This document shows positions 22,856 to 35,017 of a stretch of DNA of 64,000 bases, piece after piece. Both the position numbers and the translations under genes were made by a program. This DNA is from Pocillopora verrucosa (Eukaryota; Cnidaria; Anthozoa; Scleractinia; Pocilloporidae). The stretch is taken from assembly GCF_036669915.1 (NCBI RefSeq), contig NC_089323.1:17635587-17699586 (forward strand), written 5' to 3'. The notes beneath the pieces were generated by a model. That model was not told the DNA's origin, did not search any database, and worked only from the letters and a program-made list of their open reading frames with translations. Positions within the stretch are counted from its first letter, which is position 1. The number at the start of each line of letters is the position of its first letter.

Positions 22856-24308
22856 TTGTACAAACTAGCTCCTCTCAAACACGAAAATTTTCAAGGGCGA
22901 TAAAACTCTTGAGGTCAAACAAGTTCAGCAATATTTAAATAAATGTGTCTCGGGGAGTATTTGAGCTGATGGGATGATTTAAGTGCCCTTTGTAAAAACG
23001 CTCTTCTTGAATCCAATTAAAAGACTTCAAGCTCCCCTTTGCTTAATCTGGCATGAGTATCCTTTGCAGTTTTTGGAATTACTCCATATTTCAAAAATGT
23101 GCTTATGCCTTAGTGGTCTCGGTTCCTAATATCCTCAGTGAAACTCTTACATTTATAAAAGATGTTTTTGTATTGTTTCCGTTGCCTAAAAGGTGGAGCT
23201 GTTCTTGTTCTTGTCTTGGATACTGCACAAGTTTACATTTCTGCCACCGGTGGATGGTAGCCTACCGGATCTGAAGGGGAAAACGGGTTTCTCTCGCTAC
23301 CCAGCTGATAACAAAATCAGGGTTATAAAACGCTAGCTACAAGTAAAGAGTCCCAAATGGAAAATTCAATTGCGGCACCCGTAGCGCTTTGGATATTACG
23401 TCAGTAGGGTTCCTGGTAACTCAGATACAAATTTAGTCCTTTAGATTTCATTATCGAACTCTCAACAACGTTTGATTGCCTGTCAACAAACTTATTCATC
23501 TCTAATTGAGTTAACTTCCCGAATATCGACCTATTCCTTTTTTTAAAGTGAGATCATGTTGATAGTATCTCAAAAGCGTTTAATTCTTAGAATCCTACAC
23601 TTTCTATAAATGAGTATAGTTCATAACGTATGGTAAGAATACATGATATATACCACTGATATATAGGAATTTGCCACTTGCTTCTTTTTAAATTCTAAAG
23701 ATAGACTTAACCATTTAAAAAAGGGGCAATCAAATGCTGAAAAACGTCTTCTTTTTCCTACGCCGCTATTTTCAAAACAAGAGTGAGTAACCTGTCGCAC
23801 ACGCTAAACCACAGCGTGCAGTTAACAAACAGATCTGTTTTTTTTTTTATATCGCAATGCATTATTGTTTGAGTCAAGAATACGTTTCTGTATTGTTCTT
23901 ATCAGGCCGCTGAAAAAGAGAGGAATAAGACCCACTCATGTTTCAACGAAGCGGCCAGGCTGCTAAGCAGGATCAGAAATAGCGGCGTCCATGTTCGCAG
24001 TTTTAGCACAACTGAAGACGATTTGAAATCGATTTTAAAATTGCGGTCGGTTTCATAATTTCATATAAATACTTTTAAATGGAATAAATAAAAACAATAT
24101 ATATGGTTTCTGGAGTATACTTCTCCTTTAGCTTCTGTAAACCCTAAGGCGGATGTTCGCAATCTTATGCCATTACTAAAATACTAACCTTGAGGAAAAT
24201 CATGCACAGCCTAGTTTTTGAAGAACGATATTGCAAACCAAGACTTATTTTTGTTACGAGCACTTCTACTTTCTGCCTATTATACCGTTCGCTTAAGATT
24301 ATAAGCTC
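22856..24308. other. Intergenic, no gene seen
   Basis: AT-rich sequence after the poly-G duplicate and before the end of the P450 pseudogene. No supported exon. Confidence 0.55.
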
Positions 24309-25018
24309 CTATTGCCGTTTTTTAACCCTTATATTGTAAGGCGCCGGAAAACGGGTGAAACCATCGACTCCTTTAAGGTCAGGAAGAACACCCTTTTCTT
24401 GGGGCAAGAAGGTAAAGTTGTGCAACATCCGGGACAGAAAAAAGAACAATTCGACCTGCAAGAAAAGAAAGGCAAACATAATCACTTATTATTTGCATTA
24501 TATCTGTTACATACAAGATGAATTTTCCCCATCATAATTTGATGACACGAATTACCTTTGCAAGTGCTTCGCCAGCACAAACCCGACGTCCAGCAGAAAA
24601 GGGTAGAAAGTTTACAGAGTTGGTAACAACTTGGCCATCACCATCAATATGGCGGTGTGGGTTAAATTTGGTTGGATCCTCCCAGCAGCTTGGATCCATG
24701 TGAACTGCCATCAGATTGGGCACAACCACGGTATCTTTTGGAACACGGTACCCTGCAAGTGTGGTATCTTTCAGAGTGTAATGAGGAAGAGCTGTTTCAG
24801 CGACATTTCCGAGGCGAAGTGTTTCCATGATTGTGGCCTGAACTAGCGGAAGGCTTGGGCGATCATCCAGACCTGGCATTCGGTCCCTTCCAACCTCTTC
24901 GTCCAACTGGTTCTGAATCTCTGTTTGACAGCCAGGATTGTGGACCAAGTAAGCGATGGCCCAACGAAGAGTGGTGCTGGTGGTCTCGTGACCAGCGCTG
25001 AACATGTCTTATATGGTG

Positions 25019-25230
25019 TTAACCCTTTCACTCCCAAGATCTAATTATTAATTCTCCTCACTATCTGCCATACAATTCTTATGATGTTAGTTCAGAGAAT
25101 TTGGTATTGGATCAACTAATAATCCCATGATTGATATTCTTCTCTATTCTCATCACCTACCTGCTTGATATTGTATTGATATTGTAAGGAGAAATTCTGT
25201 CTTGGTCACTTGTGGGAGTGAAAGGGTTAA
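25019..25230. mobile_element. piggyBac-like MITE with TTAA target duplication
   Basis: The element occupies 25023-25226 between TTAA copies at 25019-25022 and 25227-25230. Its terminal inverted repeats begin CCCTTTCACTCCCA (14 bases perfect). The intact P450 has a single TTAA at this spot, so the empty site is known. TTAA duplication and CCC-starting ends are features of piggyBac elements; it has no coding capacity. Related copies are at 41371, 50519 and 51912. Confidence 0.88.
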
Positions 25231-25949
25231 TTATATAGTCGTCGGACAAAATGGCTGCTTTCTCCTCAGTGCCGACTTCATTTTCGGCGCCAAGTTTTTC
25301 CTTCAAAAGGCTACCAGTAAGGTTCTCGATCTCCGCTTCGGGGTCAAATGCTTTCTCTTGTTCCCTTATCTGATTGTGCAGAATCTCAAACATTCGATCA
25401 GTCATTTCTTTCTCTGTTTGGTAAGCTTTGAATGGGAAGTATTTGGCTATGGGAAAGTTATCTAACTTTAATACCTGACTATTCAATTCAGTGTCTGTAA
25501 AAGCTCTATTGTTTATATCCAGGAGTTCCTGGAAATCTGGATGCGATGAATCAAAGAGCTTTCCAAACGTGATCCGACAGATGACGTTTGCAACGCTTTC
25601 CATCAAAATCTGTGAAGGATCAAAACCTTTTCCCTTCTGATCTTCAAAGTACTGCAGTAGCCTTTTTGCTTGCTCAGAGATTCTTTCTTCAACCAGCTCC
25701 TGGTCTGAGATATTCTTTCGCACCGCTGTCATAAAGAGTTTGCGATGAAATTTCCATGCAGGACCATAATTCCCAAATGCAATATCCTTTCCGCCTGGAA
25801 TTCAATAAAAGAAAATACATAACTTTCATGGATTTCCGTAGCTCCAGTAAGCGTCAAGATACCGCATTTATAGTACGACAGAAAAACGATACGAATGTCC
25901 AAACTCAGCTCTTACATTGACTTTAAAGACCGATCATTATCTAGCACCA

Positions 25950-25983
25950 GGGGGGTGGGGGGGTGGGGGGGGGTGGGGTGGAG
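25950..25983 (+). other. G-rich tract in P450 pseudogene intron 2
   Basis: Runs of five or more G separated by single T bases on the plus strand. The pattern could form a G-quadruplex. It lies in the intron between exons 2 and 3 of the dead P450. Confidence 0.5.
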
Positions 25984-27375
25984 GATTTTAGTTGTGTCAC
26001 TATCCCTCCCCTCCCCCCCACATGGGTTGCTACTTGCCCGACAGTTTTCTCTAGTAACCCTACTTTGGCAAGACATGTTATTCGGAATTGCAGTACTTAC
26101 CAAGAGTGGACATCACAAAGCTATGGAATGGGGGTCTCCCAGCATAATCAGCTGATTTCTTCACCAACACTCCTTTCACTGACGCCGCATCCTCGGCAAT
26201 GACGGTTTTAAAACTCCCCACCTTCAAGGAGTACAAGTTACCATACTTCTCTTTCAAGCTTAGTCATAAAGAAAACAAAATATAATAGTTAAAGTGTCCG
26301 ATATAAGGTATAACTTGCCTAAATTTATGTCGATTATATCGTTACGTTTAGCCTCCTTCCCACAGTTTTCGGCCCCTCTCTTCGTAGTTCGACATTTGCA
26401 TTAGAGATTATTGGACGCAGCATACACAAAAGAAAGAAGAATACCTTTGAAACAAATTATTTTGTGCCTGGAAACACCAAAATTTCATCTTTTCAGTTCT
26501 TGCTGAGACACTACAGAAGACGATAAACATCTCACAATCATCTAGCAGCTTTTTATTTATAATAACATCTCTCAATCATCTCGCTTTACAGAAACGCTCT
26601 TTTCAAATCTAAAGATGCAGTCTTGTCTTATTTGTACAGGCAGCTAAGCCTTACCCTTAATATAATCCGGCAATGCGTCCACGAAAAGCTGAGCTTTCCG
26701 AAAACGGGACCGTTATTGCAGTTGCTATTTGTGTATTTTTATCGGCGTAATTAATCCCTATTATGTGTATGACCAAGGATGCAGTCAAGCGTTTCAATCG
26801 CCGGTGTTTTGAATTGGCTGCATTTGCAGAGTGAAAATGTCATTTCCTAAACCAGTGCAGTATAAAAGGCGCCTCGATGAGAAAATTTTATTTTGTTCTA
26901 TAGTAGTACTTTTTAATTCGACCTCTCCCATCCTACGGTTGGATGATTCAACGCACACTGCTGGGGCGAAGAAACATAACATGCAAATTTGCTCTGTTTG
27001 TTTAGCACCCTTCGGTGAGGCATATGAAAATGCAGGGAGAGGAGCTTTCTATTATATCAATATAGCCAGGATTTCACAAGAATGCGATACAGTAAATCGT
27101 CGTACTCAAATAAAATCACTGGCAAAAATCAATCACAAGATCGAATTCTGAGCAAATTACGATAAAATATAAATATAGAGTGGTTCTTGGTGCAAACAAA
27201 CCTGTCCGTCATCAAAGCTCAACAGATTTCCCACAAAAGGCAAAGATGTCAGACGAGGTCCAGGTGGCATGTTCCTGAACTGATACAGTTCAACCAATTG
27301 ATTGAGAATCAGTAAGAAAACAATAGCCAAGAATATATTGCCGACAGTAAAGTACTCCGAAACTGCCAGCTCCAT

Positions 27376-28238
27376 CTTGGGTACCCAAATTTGCCACTGA
27401 CGTCACCAGAGGTCACGAGATAATATCGCAAACAATAAGATGGCGTGACTGTCAATTGTAAGGCAAACAGGTATCCAGCTTGTTTGTCACTAAAACTCTA
27501 CGCTAAATTAGTGTTTGCAAATTTAAAGCGCAGACATTTCGAGAATACATTTGAATGAAAGCCGTTTCGAAAACGAGAGCTCTTTTTCAAGGGAAGAAAA
27601 GAAATTAAGAACGCTTGAGCTCTTACCGCGTAAACAGATGGACTTAATCGTTTTTAGATGCGAAATGCGAGAACAAAAGAAGAATTTGCATTCATTACTG
27701 GCAGCTGTTTTATACTGATTCATTTACTTGGACGATATGAGCTCAGCCGTGTGAAGTTTCAACAATGAATGTCATTGCAGAAGGCTCAAGCACGAGAACA
27801 CGGCAAAGTACTGAAGACACCTACAAATACACTCACGCTCAAGTATAGTTATGGTCTCATAACAAGGCCCCGGACTAGGGCCACCGCAAAGGGTATTTAC
27901 CCCTTTAGCGTTTGAGTGAAGAAGTCAAGCGAGCCGGTCAGGTCTCCTAAACGGGTCTTGTAGGCTTTTTAGATGGGTCGTAAGCTTTCAATCCAGAATA
28001 CAAACAACTAGAGCGAAATGATATGCGAATTCTCCATAACTGTATAAGGAAGACCAAAGAGCATTAGAGCATTTCACTGAAAAACATAGGATTCTTTTCC
28101 TTTATTTTCGATTTATTTGGTAAATAATAAGACCCTCAGGACAAAACAAAAACAAAAACAAAACACTGATCACTCGTACTCTTTGAAATAAGTCCTGAGC
28201 TAGTACAACTTCGTGATGGTTTTTCTGACAACTAGCTA
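27376..28238. other. Spacer between two P450 genes
   Basis: Upstream region of the P450 pseudogene and downstream region of the intact P450. No other exon seen. Confidence 0.55.
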
Positions 28239-31200
28239 TCATTGACGTCTTACAGCTCTGATCTGGAAAGGTGCTGGAAACCGGGTAAACCTGTTAACTC
28301 CTTTGATATCGGGAAGAACACCATCCTCTTGCGGTAAAAATGTGAACTTGTGCAACATCCAGGACAGGAAAATGAACAACTCGACCTGTAAGATAAAAGC
28401 GGTGTAGACTCATCAAACTGCGTTGCCTGCGTATAACTTGAACTAACTATATTACTCTGGAGTAAGGTATCCTACCATTACAGAGAGGTTATTATTAATA
28501 ATGTCATTATAATTATTATTATTATTATTGTTGCTATTGTCGTTATTACTATTATTGCTATTATCATTGTTGACTCAGATTTACAGATCGAAAATATCAG
28601 AGCTTGCCCGAATTAATCTTTGATTTTAGGAATTCGAGATTTTTTTTAAACTTGTTTCTTTTCATACCAGAGACGAATAATTTTCTTTAGTCATGATTTA
28701 AATCAAAACACCGGACTCCTTGCAAGAGTTACTGATCGCATCTGAGCAACACATGATTGTATTTTTTATGATTTACATGATTCTTAATGTTTTATAGAGC
28801 TTAATTCTTATTTCAAATTTTTTCTGTAAATCACTTACATATTTTCAAATTAAAAAAAAATTTCATTGTAAAAAAATATTACTATTACTATTATTATTAT
28901 TGTATCAGTCAAATGGTAACACCTCTTAACACTTCAGCCCGTCAGTTTTAGAAGAAAATGCCTGATTCAGAGCAAATGATGAATGATACCTTGGCAAGTG
29001 CCTCGCCAGCACAGACTCGGCGTCCAGCGGAAAAGGGCAAAAAGTTTCCAGAGTTGGTAATAAGTTGGCCATCAGCATCAATATGGCGGCGAGGGTTGAA
29101 TGCAGCTGGATTCTCCCAACAGCTTGGATCCATGTGAACAGCCATTAAGTTGGCAACAACTACAGTATCCTTTGGAACACGGTAACCAGCAAGTGTGGTG
29201 TCCTTCAAAGTGTAGTGAGGAAGTGCAGCTTCGACGACATTCCCGAGGCGCAGTGATTCCATGATAGTGGCCTGTACCTGTGGAAGATTTGGACGATCAT
29301 CCAGGCCTGGCATCCGGTCCTTTCCAACCACCTCATCGAGCTGACGTTGTATCTCCCTTTGGCACTCAGGATGGTGGACAAGGTATGCAATGGCCCAACG
29401 AAGGGTTGTGCTCGTGGTCTCGTAACCAGCGCTGAACATATCCTCCAAAGCGTTAATTATGTAGTCATCTGACAAGAGGGATGCTTTCTCTTCGGCACCT
29501 ACCTCATTCTCGGCAGCAATCCTCTCCTTTAAGAGACTACCAGTGAGGCTCTCAACCGCTGCTTTTGGATCGAATGCTGTTTCCTGCTCCCTGAGCTGAC
29601 TACGCAGAATTTCAAAGATTCGATCGAAAATCTTCTGCATTTTCCGGTAGGCTTTGAATGGAAAGAATTTGGCTACAGGGAATTGATCTAATGCAAAGAC
29701 CTGAATATTCATTTCATCATCAGTGAAGACACTTATATTTAATTGCAGCAGTTCCTGAAAATCCGTATGAGACGAATCAAAGTGCTCTCCAAATGCTATT
29801 CGACAAATCACATTTGCAACGCTCTCCGTCACAATTTGTGAGGGGTCAAAAGCAGATCCTTCTTGATCTTCAAAGTATCGTAGCAACCTCGTTGCTTGCT
29901 CAGACATTCTGCGCTCAATCAGCTGCTGATCCGAGATGTACCTTCGCACGGCTGTCATGAAGAGCTTGCGATGAAACTTCCAGGCAGGACCGTAATTTCC
30001 GAGTGCAATATCCTTCCCACCTACAAAGCAAGTTGGCATTTATCCTTTATCAAGTATTAAAAACAGCAATTTCGCCTGAAGGCAAACCTCTGCATCTCAC
30101 ATTAAAAAGAAAAAGTGCATGGAAAAAAATAAAAAGTCAAAGAAAATAACTAATTACGCGTGTAATCGCGACACCGATTAGAGTCAAACCTTACTAGATT
30201 ATAAGCAATTAGATAACTAACCATGCTTTGAGCTGGTGCAAACTTTTTTACGGAAAAATTCGATAATGCTTCAAATTTTTAGTAAGCATGACGGCCATGT
30301 GGGTGAAAAGCCAATGTGAATTTTCGGTTCAAAGTTGAAAATTTCCTTGCAGATATTGGCGGAAAGTTCTTCCAAACCATTTATTTGATATTTTGTAGTT
30401 CTCTCAAATGTGACTATATTCCGCGGAGCTAGGCTTAAGAACCGCTATAAACTATTTCGTAGATAAAAAATGTTTTCAGCACATACCAAGAGTAGTCATC
30501 TGAAAGCTATGAAATGGAGGTCTCCCGGCATAATCGGCAGATTTATTCACGAGCACTTCCTTAACGGAAGCGGCGTCTTCAGCAAATATGGTCTTAAAAC
30601 TTCCGATTTTCAATGAGTACAACTTTCCATATTTCTTCCTCAAGCTTTGTAATAGAGAAGAGAAAGCAAAGTACCTCATTAGTTTGCATTAACCTGTTCC
30701 CTCAGAAGGTAACAGTCAACCGTAAGGCAAATCGCGTAGATACTATAAAACAATATAAAGTTTTATTTTGTTATAGTTTGATTATTTTTCGTTGCTTTCA
30801 TTTGTTTTTTTCCTTTTAATTGTTCTATTTAACAATTGGGCTTTGAGCGCGAGAATAATTTTTTTTAACGTGATAGTTGATAGGGGCGAAGTAACCTCTG
30901 AGTACAATATTGTTATTTGAAGGGGGATCTATAACCACTGGACAGGTCATATGTTTTTAAACTCCTTTCTACACCATTACTAATCCAAAAATGGTGGCTA
31001 ATTGTGAACTTATCACTCGCCTAGTAATTTTAATCATATTTCGTGAGAAAATTGAGAAACTTAAAGTCTTCTTAAAAAAAACAAAAAACAAGGTAATCAA
31101 ACAGCCACCACTTTTGCTAACGTTATGAAAATTTTAACCATTCTTATCTTTGCAGTATCCTCTTTATCGTACATTTATCATTCATAGATAAAATGTTATC

Positions 31201-32474
31201 CTTGGGTAGCCCTGGCGTTCAACCTCATTAACATTTCTACTTTCTTAGGCCTAGTTCAAACGTCGATCTTTACATGTACCGAACCTAACGTTTCTATTAA
31301 GTACATGTAAAGATCGACGTTTGAATCAATTAGGATCGGCAGATTTGTATTCGGATCGACAGTGCCGTTCTATCCGACTCGGCTAGTCGGATAGAACGGT
31401 AAAAGATCGGCATTGATTCATACGTCGTACTTTACATGTACCGAACTTAATGCATACATTATACATACGTTAAAATAATTATGTTTTACCCACAATTCAA
31501 GAAAGTTCGCTTACGTGCCATGCGCGAAAGCCTTCGAACCATTCAAACAATACAGGTGGGAGACAATACAAATAGGCCGTTGGGACTTACTCAAAGGTCG
31601 CCACGACCGCTTAATGGAGGTGACTGCTCAATAGAAGCAAAAATTACAGCGATTATTTATATACAAATTCGGAACTTCGACAACCGACCGCTTAATACAA
31701 GGTGACCGCTTAATGCGGTGTTGCTTAGTACAAGTTCGACTGTATTCTGCTTTGACTTAGTACCAATTATAATGTTTTATGCTAACTGCATCTTGAGTCG
31801 CCTTTTTCTACCCTCCTTAATCGCATTTGCAAGAAAAACAAGCTCTTCATTTCCACAAGTTGTGCTTCCCGCATTTTTTTCCTCCATTTTGGTAGGCATT
31901 AACCGCTGACTACAATGGAGTTATGTTCAGTTTTGCAATTAGGATCGACTAAATTCGGATCGACGTTTGAATCAACTGCCGCTCTTAATTATTCGAGTCG
32001 ACCCAAATTGCAATTAGGTTCGGTACATGTAAAGATCGACGTTTGAACTAGGTCTTAGCGTCACGCAACTCAAAATATCATGATGGAGGCTCCAACATTG
32101 CAATATTATTTGTCTACTTTCCCGGCGCTAGCAGCTTGCGTAAAACTACTAAATAGATGAGCATTCGCTACCACTTGATAAATTCAAATGCTGTATACAG
32201 ATAATAGCACGAAAAGGAAGACTGCGCGGTCGACTTAGCCGTGTTCAAAACTAGAAAAATTATGAATAGCAGAGTGAACAAACCTCCTTGTGACTTCGCC
32301 AAAACTTTCTCCAGAATCAAAGCTTAACATATTACCGATAAAAGGCAAAGATGTCAAACGAGGTCCCGGCGGCATGTTCCTTAACTGATAGAGTTCAATC
32401 ATTTGGTTAAGAATCAGGATGAAAACTATAGCCAGGAAAACATTTCCAAACGTAATGAACTCCGGTAACTCCAT
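28239..32474 (-). CDS. Cytochrome P450 monooxygenase (complete, 508 aa)
   Basis: Exon 1 32284-32474, exon 2 30487-30644, exon 3 28990-30020, exon 4 28239-28385; phases 2, 1 and 0 all match. P450s insert one oxygen atom from O2 into a substrate, with electrons from a reductase, and the hydrophobic N-terminus (about residues 8-28) places this one in the ER membrane. Visible marks: hinge PPGPR (35-39), oxygen-binding helix AGYETTS (from 314), K-helix ESLR (371-374) and haem loop FSAGRRVCAG (446-455) with ligand Cys453. The style fits clan 2, near the CYP1/CYP17/CYP2 group; steroid, fatty-acid or xenobiotic substrates are all possible. It is one of three tandem minus-strand P450 genes. Intron 1 carries an 807-base TIR element. 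An ATGCAAAT/ATTTGCAT octamer lies 9 bases before the ATG. Confidence 0.92.
28450..28905. repeat. ATT/TTA trinucleotide patches in P450 intron 3
   Basis: Short (ATT)n runs at about 28505-28565 and 28879-28900 in the intron between exons 3 and 4. Confidence 0.6.
31248..32054. mobile_element. PIF/Harbinger-like non-autonomous element in P450 intron 1
   Basis: Both ends carry a long inverted repeat of about 40 bases, starting GGCCTAGTTCAAACGTCG on the left with its complement on the right (one mismatch at position 2). TTA flanks each side (31245-31247 and 32055-32057), matching the 3-base TWA target duplication of Harbinger elements. Inside are a perfect hairpin (about 31371-31402, arms GTTCTATCCGACT) and a stretch near 31590-31745 with repeated ACCGCTTAAT motifs that may be another nested repeat. 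No transposase is seen. Confidence 0.75.
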
Positions 32475-33492
32475 CTTAGATTATGCAAATACGAGCTCAA
32501 AAAACAGATGTCACCAATAGGGAGAGTCACGTAACGGGGAAAACGCGAATTCTTTATTGTTCAGCTCACAAATTTAAAACGTTGCATGACGGGGTATCCG
32601 TGACAAAACTATTTCGCTATTTGGAAACTGGAGAGCATTTTTATGGACATATTTTCGAGATAGCGACCAGGTATTTGCTACACTGATGCTAGTCAATTGT
32701 GCACCAAAGTGCACAATGACTCCAGAAAGGAAATGGATTGTATTTGATAGTACGCATCTTGTAGAGAACTAAAAAAAAAAAAAAGCATTCATTTTCAGCG
32801 GCTAGTCTTCTTCGTTCTTTTAAGAAGGACATCCCAAAACCTGAGCTTGAATTTCGCTTTAAGCCACAACCCTCGTCAATAAAAAAATTAAAGAACCAAG
32901 GAAAAATAATTATTGAATATATATATTCTTTTTTAAGCATCTGTAAACGAATTATTCACCCTCAGAAATGTCACGCATTAACGCACAATGTAACTTTGCA
33001 TGTAACACATCGGTTAAGAAAATATCGAGTTATGCACTAAAGGGTTTCAGCCCTCACAAGAACAGCTATAGACGACAAGTGTCTAAGCCGTGCGAAATCC
33101 TTAGAATCGTCGAGAGAAGTGACACTGAACTGTGTCATCGCCTCATGTTTTAATGTCTAATGCTTGTGCGATCCTTCCTAGAGCTTCCTTAAAACTTACG
33201 GCAATAACCAAGCACAATTTCATTTCCTCAGTATGTACTCGTCCTATTCTCTGTGGTCGCCGCAATTAGTGCCCACTACACAGTTTCAATGCCTAAAGAG
33301 GAGAAGAGGTCAAACGTTGGAAGTTCTTCATCGTTATCATCGTCTATGACATCGGATGTCTCCAAGACAGGTGTGCAGGGGACCAGAGATCGCGGAGAGG
33401 TTATTTTATCGACTGAATTGGTGTTTTCGCTAGGAGAGTAAGCTACTTCCTCATTTGCTTTTTTATTTAATTCGATAGGATTTTGAGAGTTG
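32475..33492. other. P450 upstream region and intergenic
   Basis: Bases 32475-32605 are the duplicated P450 promoter region (compare 249-379). Beyond that I see no supported gene. Confidence 0.55.
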
Positions 33493-33846
33493 GAACATTG
33501 CGATCAAACAAGAGTTTTAGACGATACTACTAGCTGTTTCCCATGCAGTCAAGGGCAATCTTGTAAAACTCCTTACGTCTTAGACCAGATAATAACTTAG
33601 GCTAAAGACAAAGAGGTGCTCGGGGGGGCTAAACCCGTTTAGTATGAAGATAATACCTTGAGCATCTGTCTATTTTCAATTCCTGTTCACTGAACAATTT
33701 TTGTTATATATTTTTTGAGTAGAGGTAGCATGTTCATCATTTCCTTCGCTAAATGCTCGCCTTTACACAAGCCAGCGACAGAAGTCCTTTGTCTTTGGGG
33801 GGGAGGTTCTTTCTGTCCTCTCATGAACATTTTTGACCCAGTCACG
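33493..33846 (+). repeat. Segmental duplicate B of the 22.5 kb poly-G region
   Basis: Direct-orientation copy of 22478-22855 with short G runs instead of long ones. Immediately to the right is a perfect 15-base hairpin (33854-33868 with 33874-33888). Confidence 0.85.
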
Positions 33847-34424
33847 ATTCAATGACTACCATAAGAAGTTGCGCTTCTTATGGTAGTCACGCTTCTTAGT
33901 TGCACTTCTGAATCTCTCTGAGGCCAAAGCAAAGAAGTGCCCATTGACAGGACAGCAAACCTTCTTTCCTAACTAGTGACAGAGGTAAAAGACTGCCTCA
34001 CTGCCGTGACAAGCATTGAGAGCACTTTCTAGAAATGTCAGCTCTAGGTACGTAAGTAACAATCGATTTTTGGCGCAATTTCTCTTACAGCCATTGATTC
34101 ATGACTAGGCATAAAATGTCATAGAAAATGTTGTTCATCGTGGTTTTTGTAGAAATTAACGTTGAACCGTTTGTCTTATGATTAAGGGTAAGTCTATCAA
34201 TTGTTTTGATCTCGAAGTTTCAACTGCTATAGTGCTAGTCTGCAACTGCTAGTCTAGTCTTCGTCAGGCGTCTGCCGAGGCATATAATGTATTGATGTTG
34301 GCAAAGCAAAACCAGCACCTTTATAAAGGAATGGCTCTCGAAAGGTAAACAGAAGATACAGGCAAGAAGGGCAGTTAAACTTACTTTCGAAAATTGCACA
34401 GTTGGTTATTTCTTTTATTACATT
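33847..34424. other. Intergenic, downstream of histone H1
   Basis: Contains the hairpin at 33854-33888 and otherwise no supported feature. Confidence 0.5.
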
Positions 34425-34444
34425 TGGTGGCTCCTAAAGGAACC
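34425..34444 (-). terminator. Histone mRNA 3' stem-loop
   Basis: On the minus strand it reads GGTTCCTTTAGGAGCCACCA: a six-pair stem with one G-T pair, a four-base loop TTTA, and the conserved ACCA. It lies about 30 bases after the H1 stop codon. An A-rich AAAGAAAT stretch follows at the distance expected of the U7 snRNA target. It would be bound by SLBP and give a non-polyadenylated, S-phase mRNA. Confidence 0.9.
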
Positions 34445-34474
34445 GTTTTGTTAATGATAAGCAGCCAACACTCC

Positions 34475-35017
34475 TTAGGCTTTCTTGGCTGCCGATTTCT
34501 TGGTGGGCTTTTTAGTGGGACTTTTCTTAGCGGGCTTCTTGGCTGCGGGTTTCTTTGCTGTCGGTTTTTTGTCCACGAGTTTCTTTGCCACTGGCTTCTT
34601 AGCTAAGGTTTTTTTCGCTTCTGGCTTCTTAACCGCTGGTTTCTTTGCTGACTTCTTGGCGGAGGATTTCTTTGGTTTGGTAACAGGCTCCCTCTTTGCA
34701 GCTGGCTTCTTTATCGGTTTCTTGTCCTTCTTTTCTTCCTTAGGCAGCTTGAAGGATCCCGAAGCACCAACTCCCTTAGTTTGGAGGAGTTTTCCACTTG
34801 CAGCGCCCCTCTTCAAAGCCATCTTCAAGTGTGAGCTGACCTCACCAACCTTGTAGTTGGCTTTGATATACTTCTCAATGGCTTGGCGGGAGGAACCGTT
34901 TCTCTCTTTCAGCACTTGGATGGCAGCCTTGGTCATCTCAAAATAAGTTGGATGTTCGACTGGCTTCTTAGGCACAACTGGCTTCTTTTTAGCGGGGGAC
35001 TTTGCTGCTCCAGACAT
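34475..35017 (-). CDS. Linker histone H1
   Basis: A single-exon gene of 180 codons. H1 binds nucleosome entry/exit DNA and compacts chromatin. A short Lys/Pro-rich N-tail precedes the H15 globular domain (about residues 20-95: [38 protein letters not shown]). A long C-tail of AKKP/VKKP-type repeats follows, rich in Lys, Ala and Pro. I chose the ATG at 35017; an adjacent ATG at 35020 adds one Met. A longer reading frame reaches 35110, but its N-terminal extension is hydrophobic and unlike any H1. A TATATATTTT box lies about 65 bases upstream. The lack of introns and the stem-loop mark it as replication-dependent. No core histone gene is seen in the window. Confidence 0.95.
   Translation of the reverse strand: MSGAAKSPAKKKPVVPKKPVEHPTYFEMTKAAIQVLKERNGSSRQAIEKYIKANYKVGEVSSHLKMALKRGAASGKLLQTKGVGASGSFKLPKEEKKDKKPIKKPAAKREPVTKPKKSSAKKSAKKPAVKKPEAKKTLAKKPVAKKLVDKKPTAKKPAAKKPAKKSPTKKPTKKSAAKKA

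Larger units (their letters stand above)
24309..27375 (-). pseudogene. Cytochrome P450 pseudogene (MITE in coding exon)
   Basis: Four exons match the intact neighbour at 28239-32474: exon 1 27202-27375, exon 2 26101-26258, exon 3 24556-25794 and exon 4 24309-24455. P450 marks are present: PPGPR, AGHETTSTT, an ETLR K-helix motif and FSAGRRVCAG. Three defects are visible. Exon 1 is 23 bases shorter than expected before its donor, so exons 1 and 2 join out of frame unless a microexon exists. A 204-base TTAA-flanked MITE interrupts exon 3 between DDYIIN and MFSAG and brings stops. Even without the MITE and one TTAA copy, codon 4 after the TTAA is TAA where the intact gene has Glu. Exon 2, the rest of exon 3, and exon 4 remain open, so inactivation may be fairly recent. 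Confidence 0.88.

Noticed and set aside
29205-29390. Additional P450-strand open frames overlapping exon 3
   Set aside because: Out-of-frame shadow of the P450 coding sequence.
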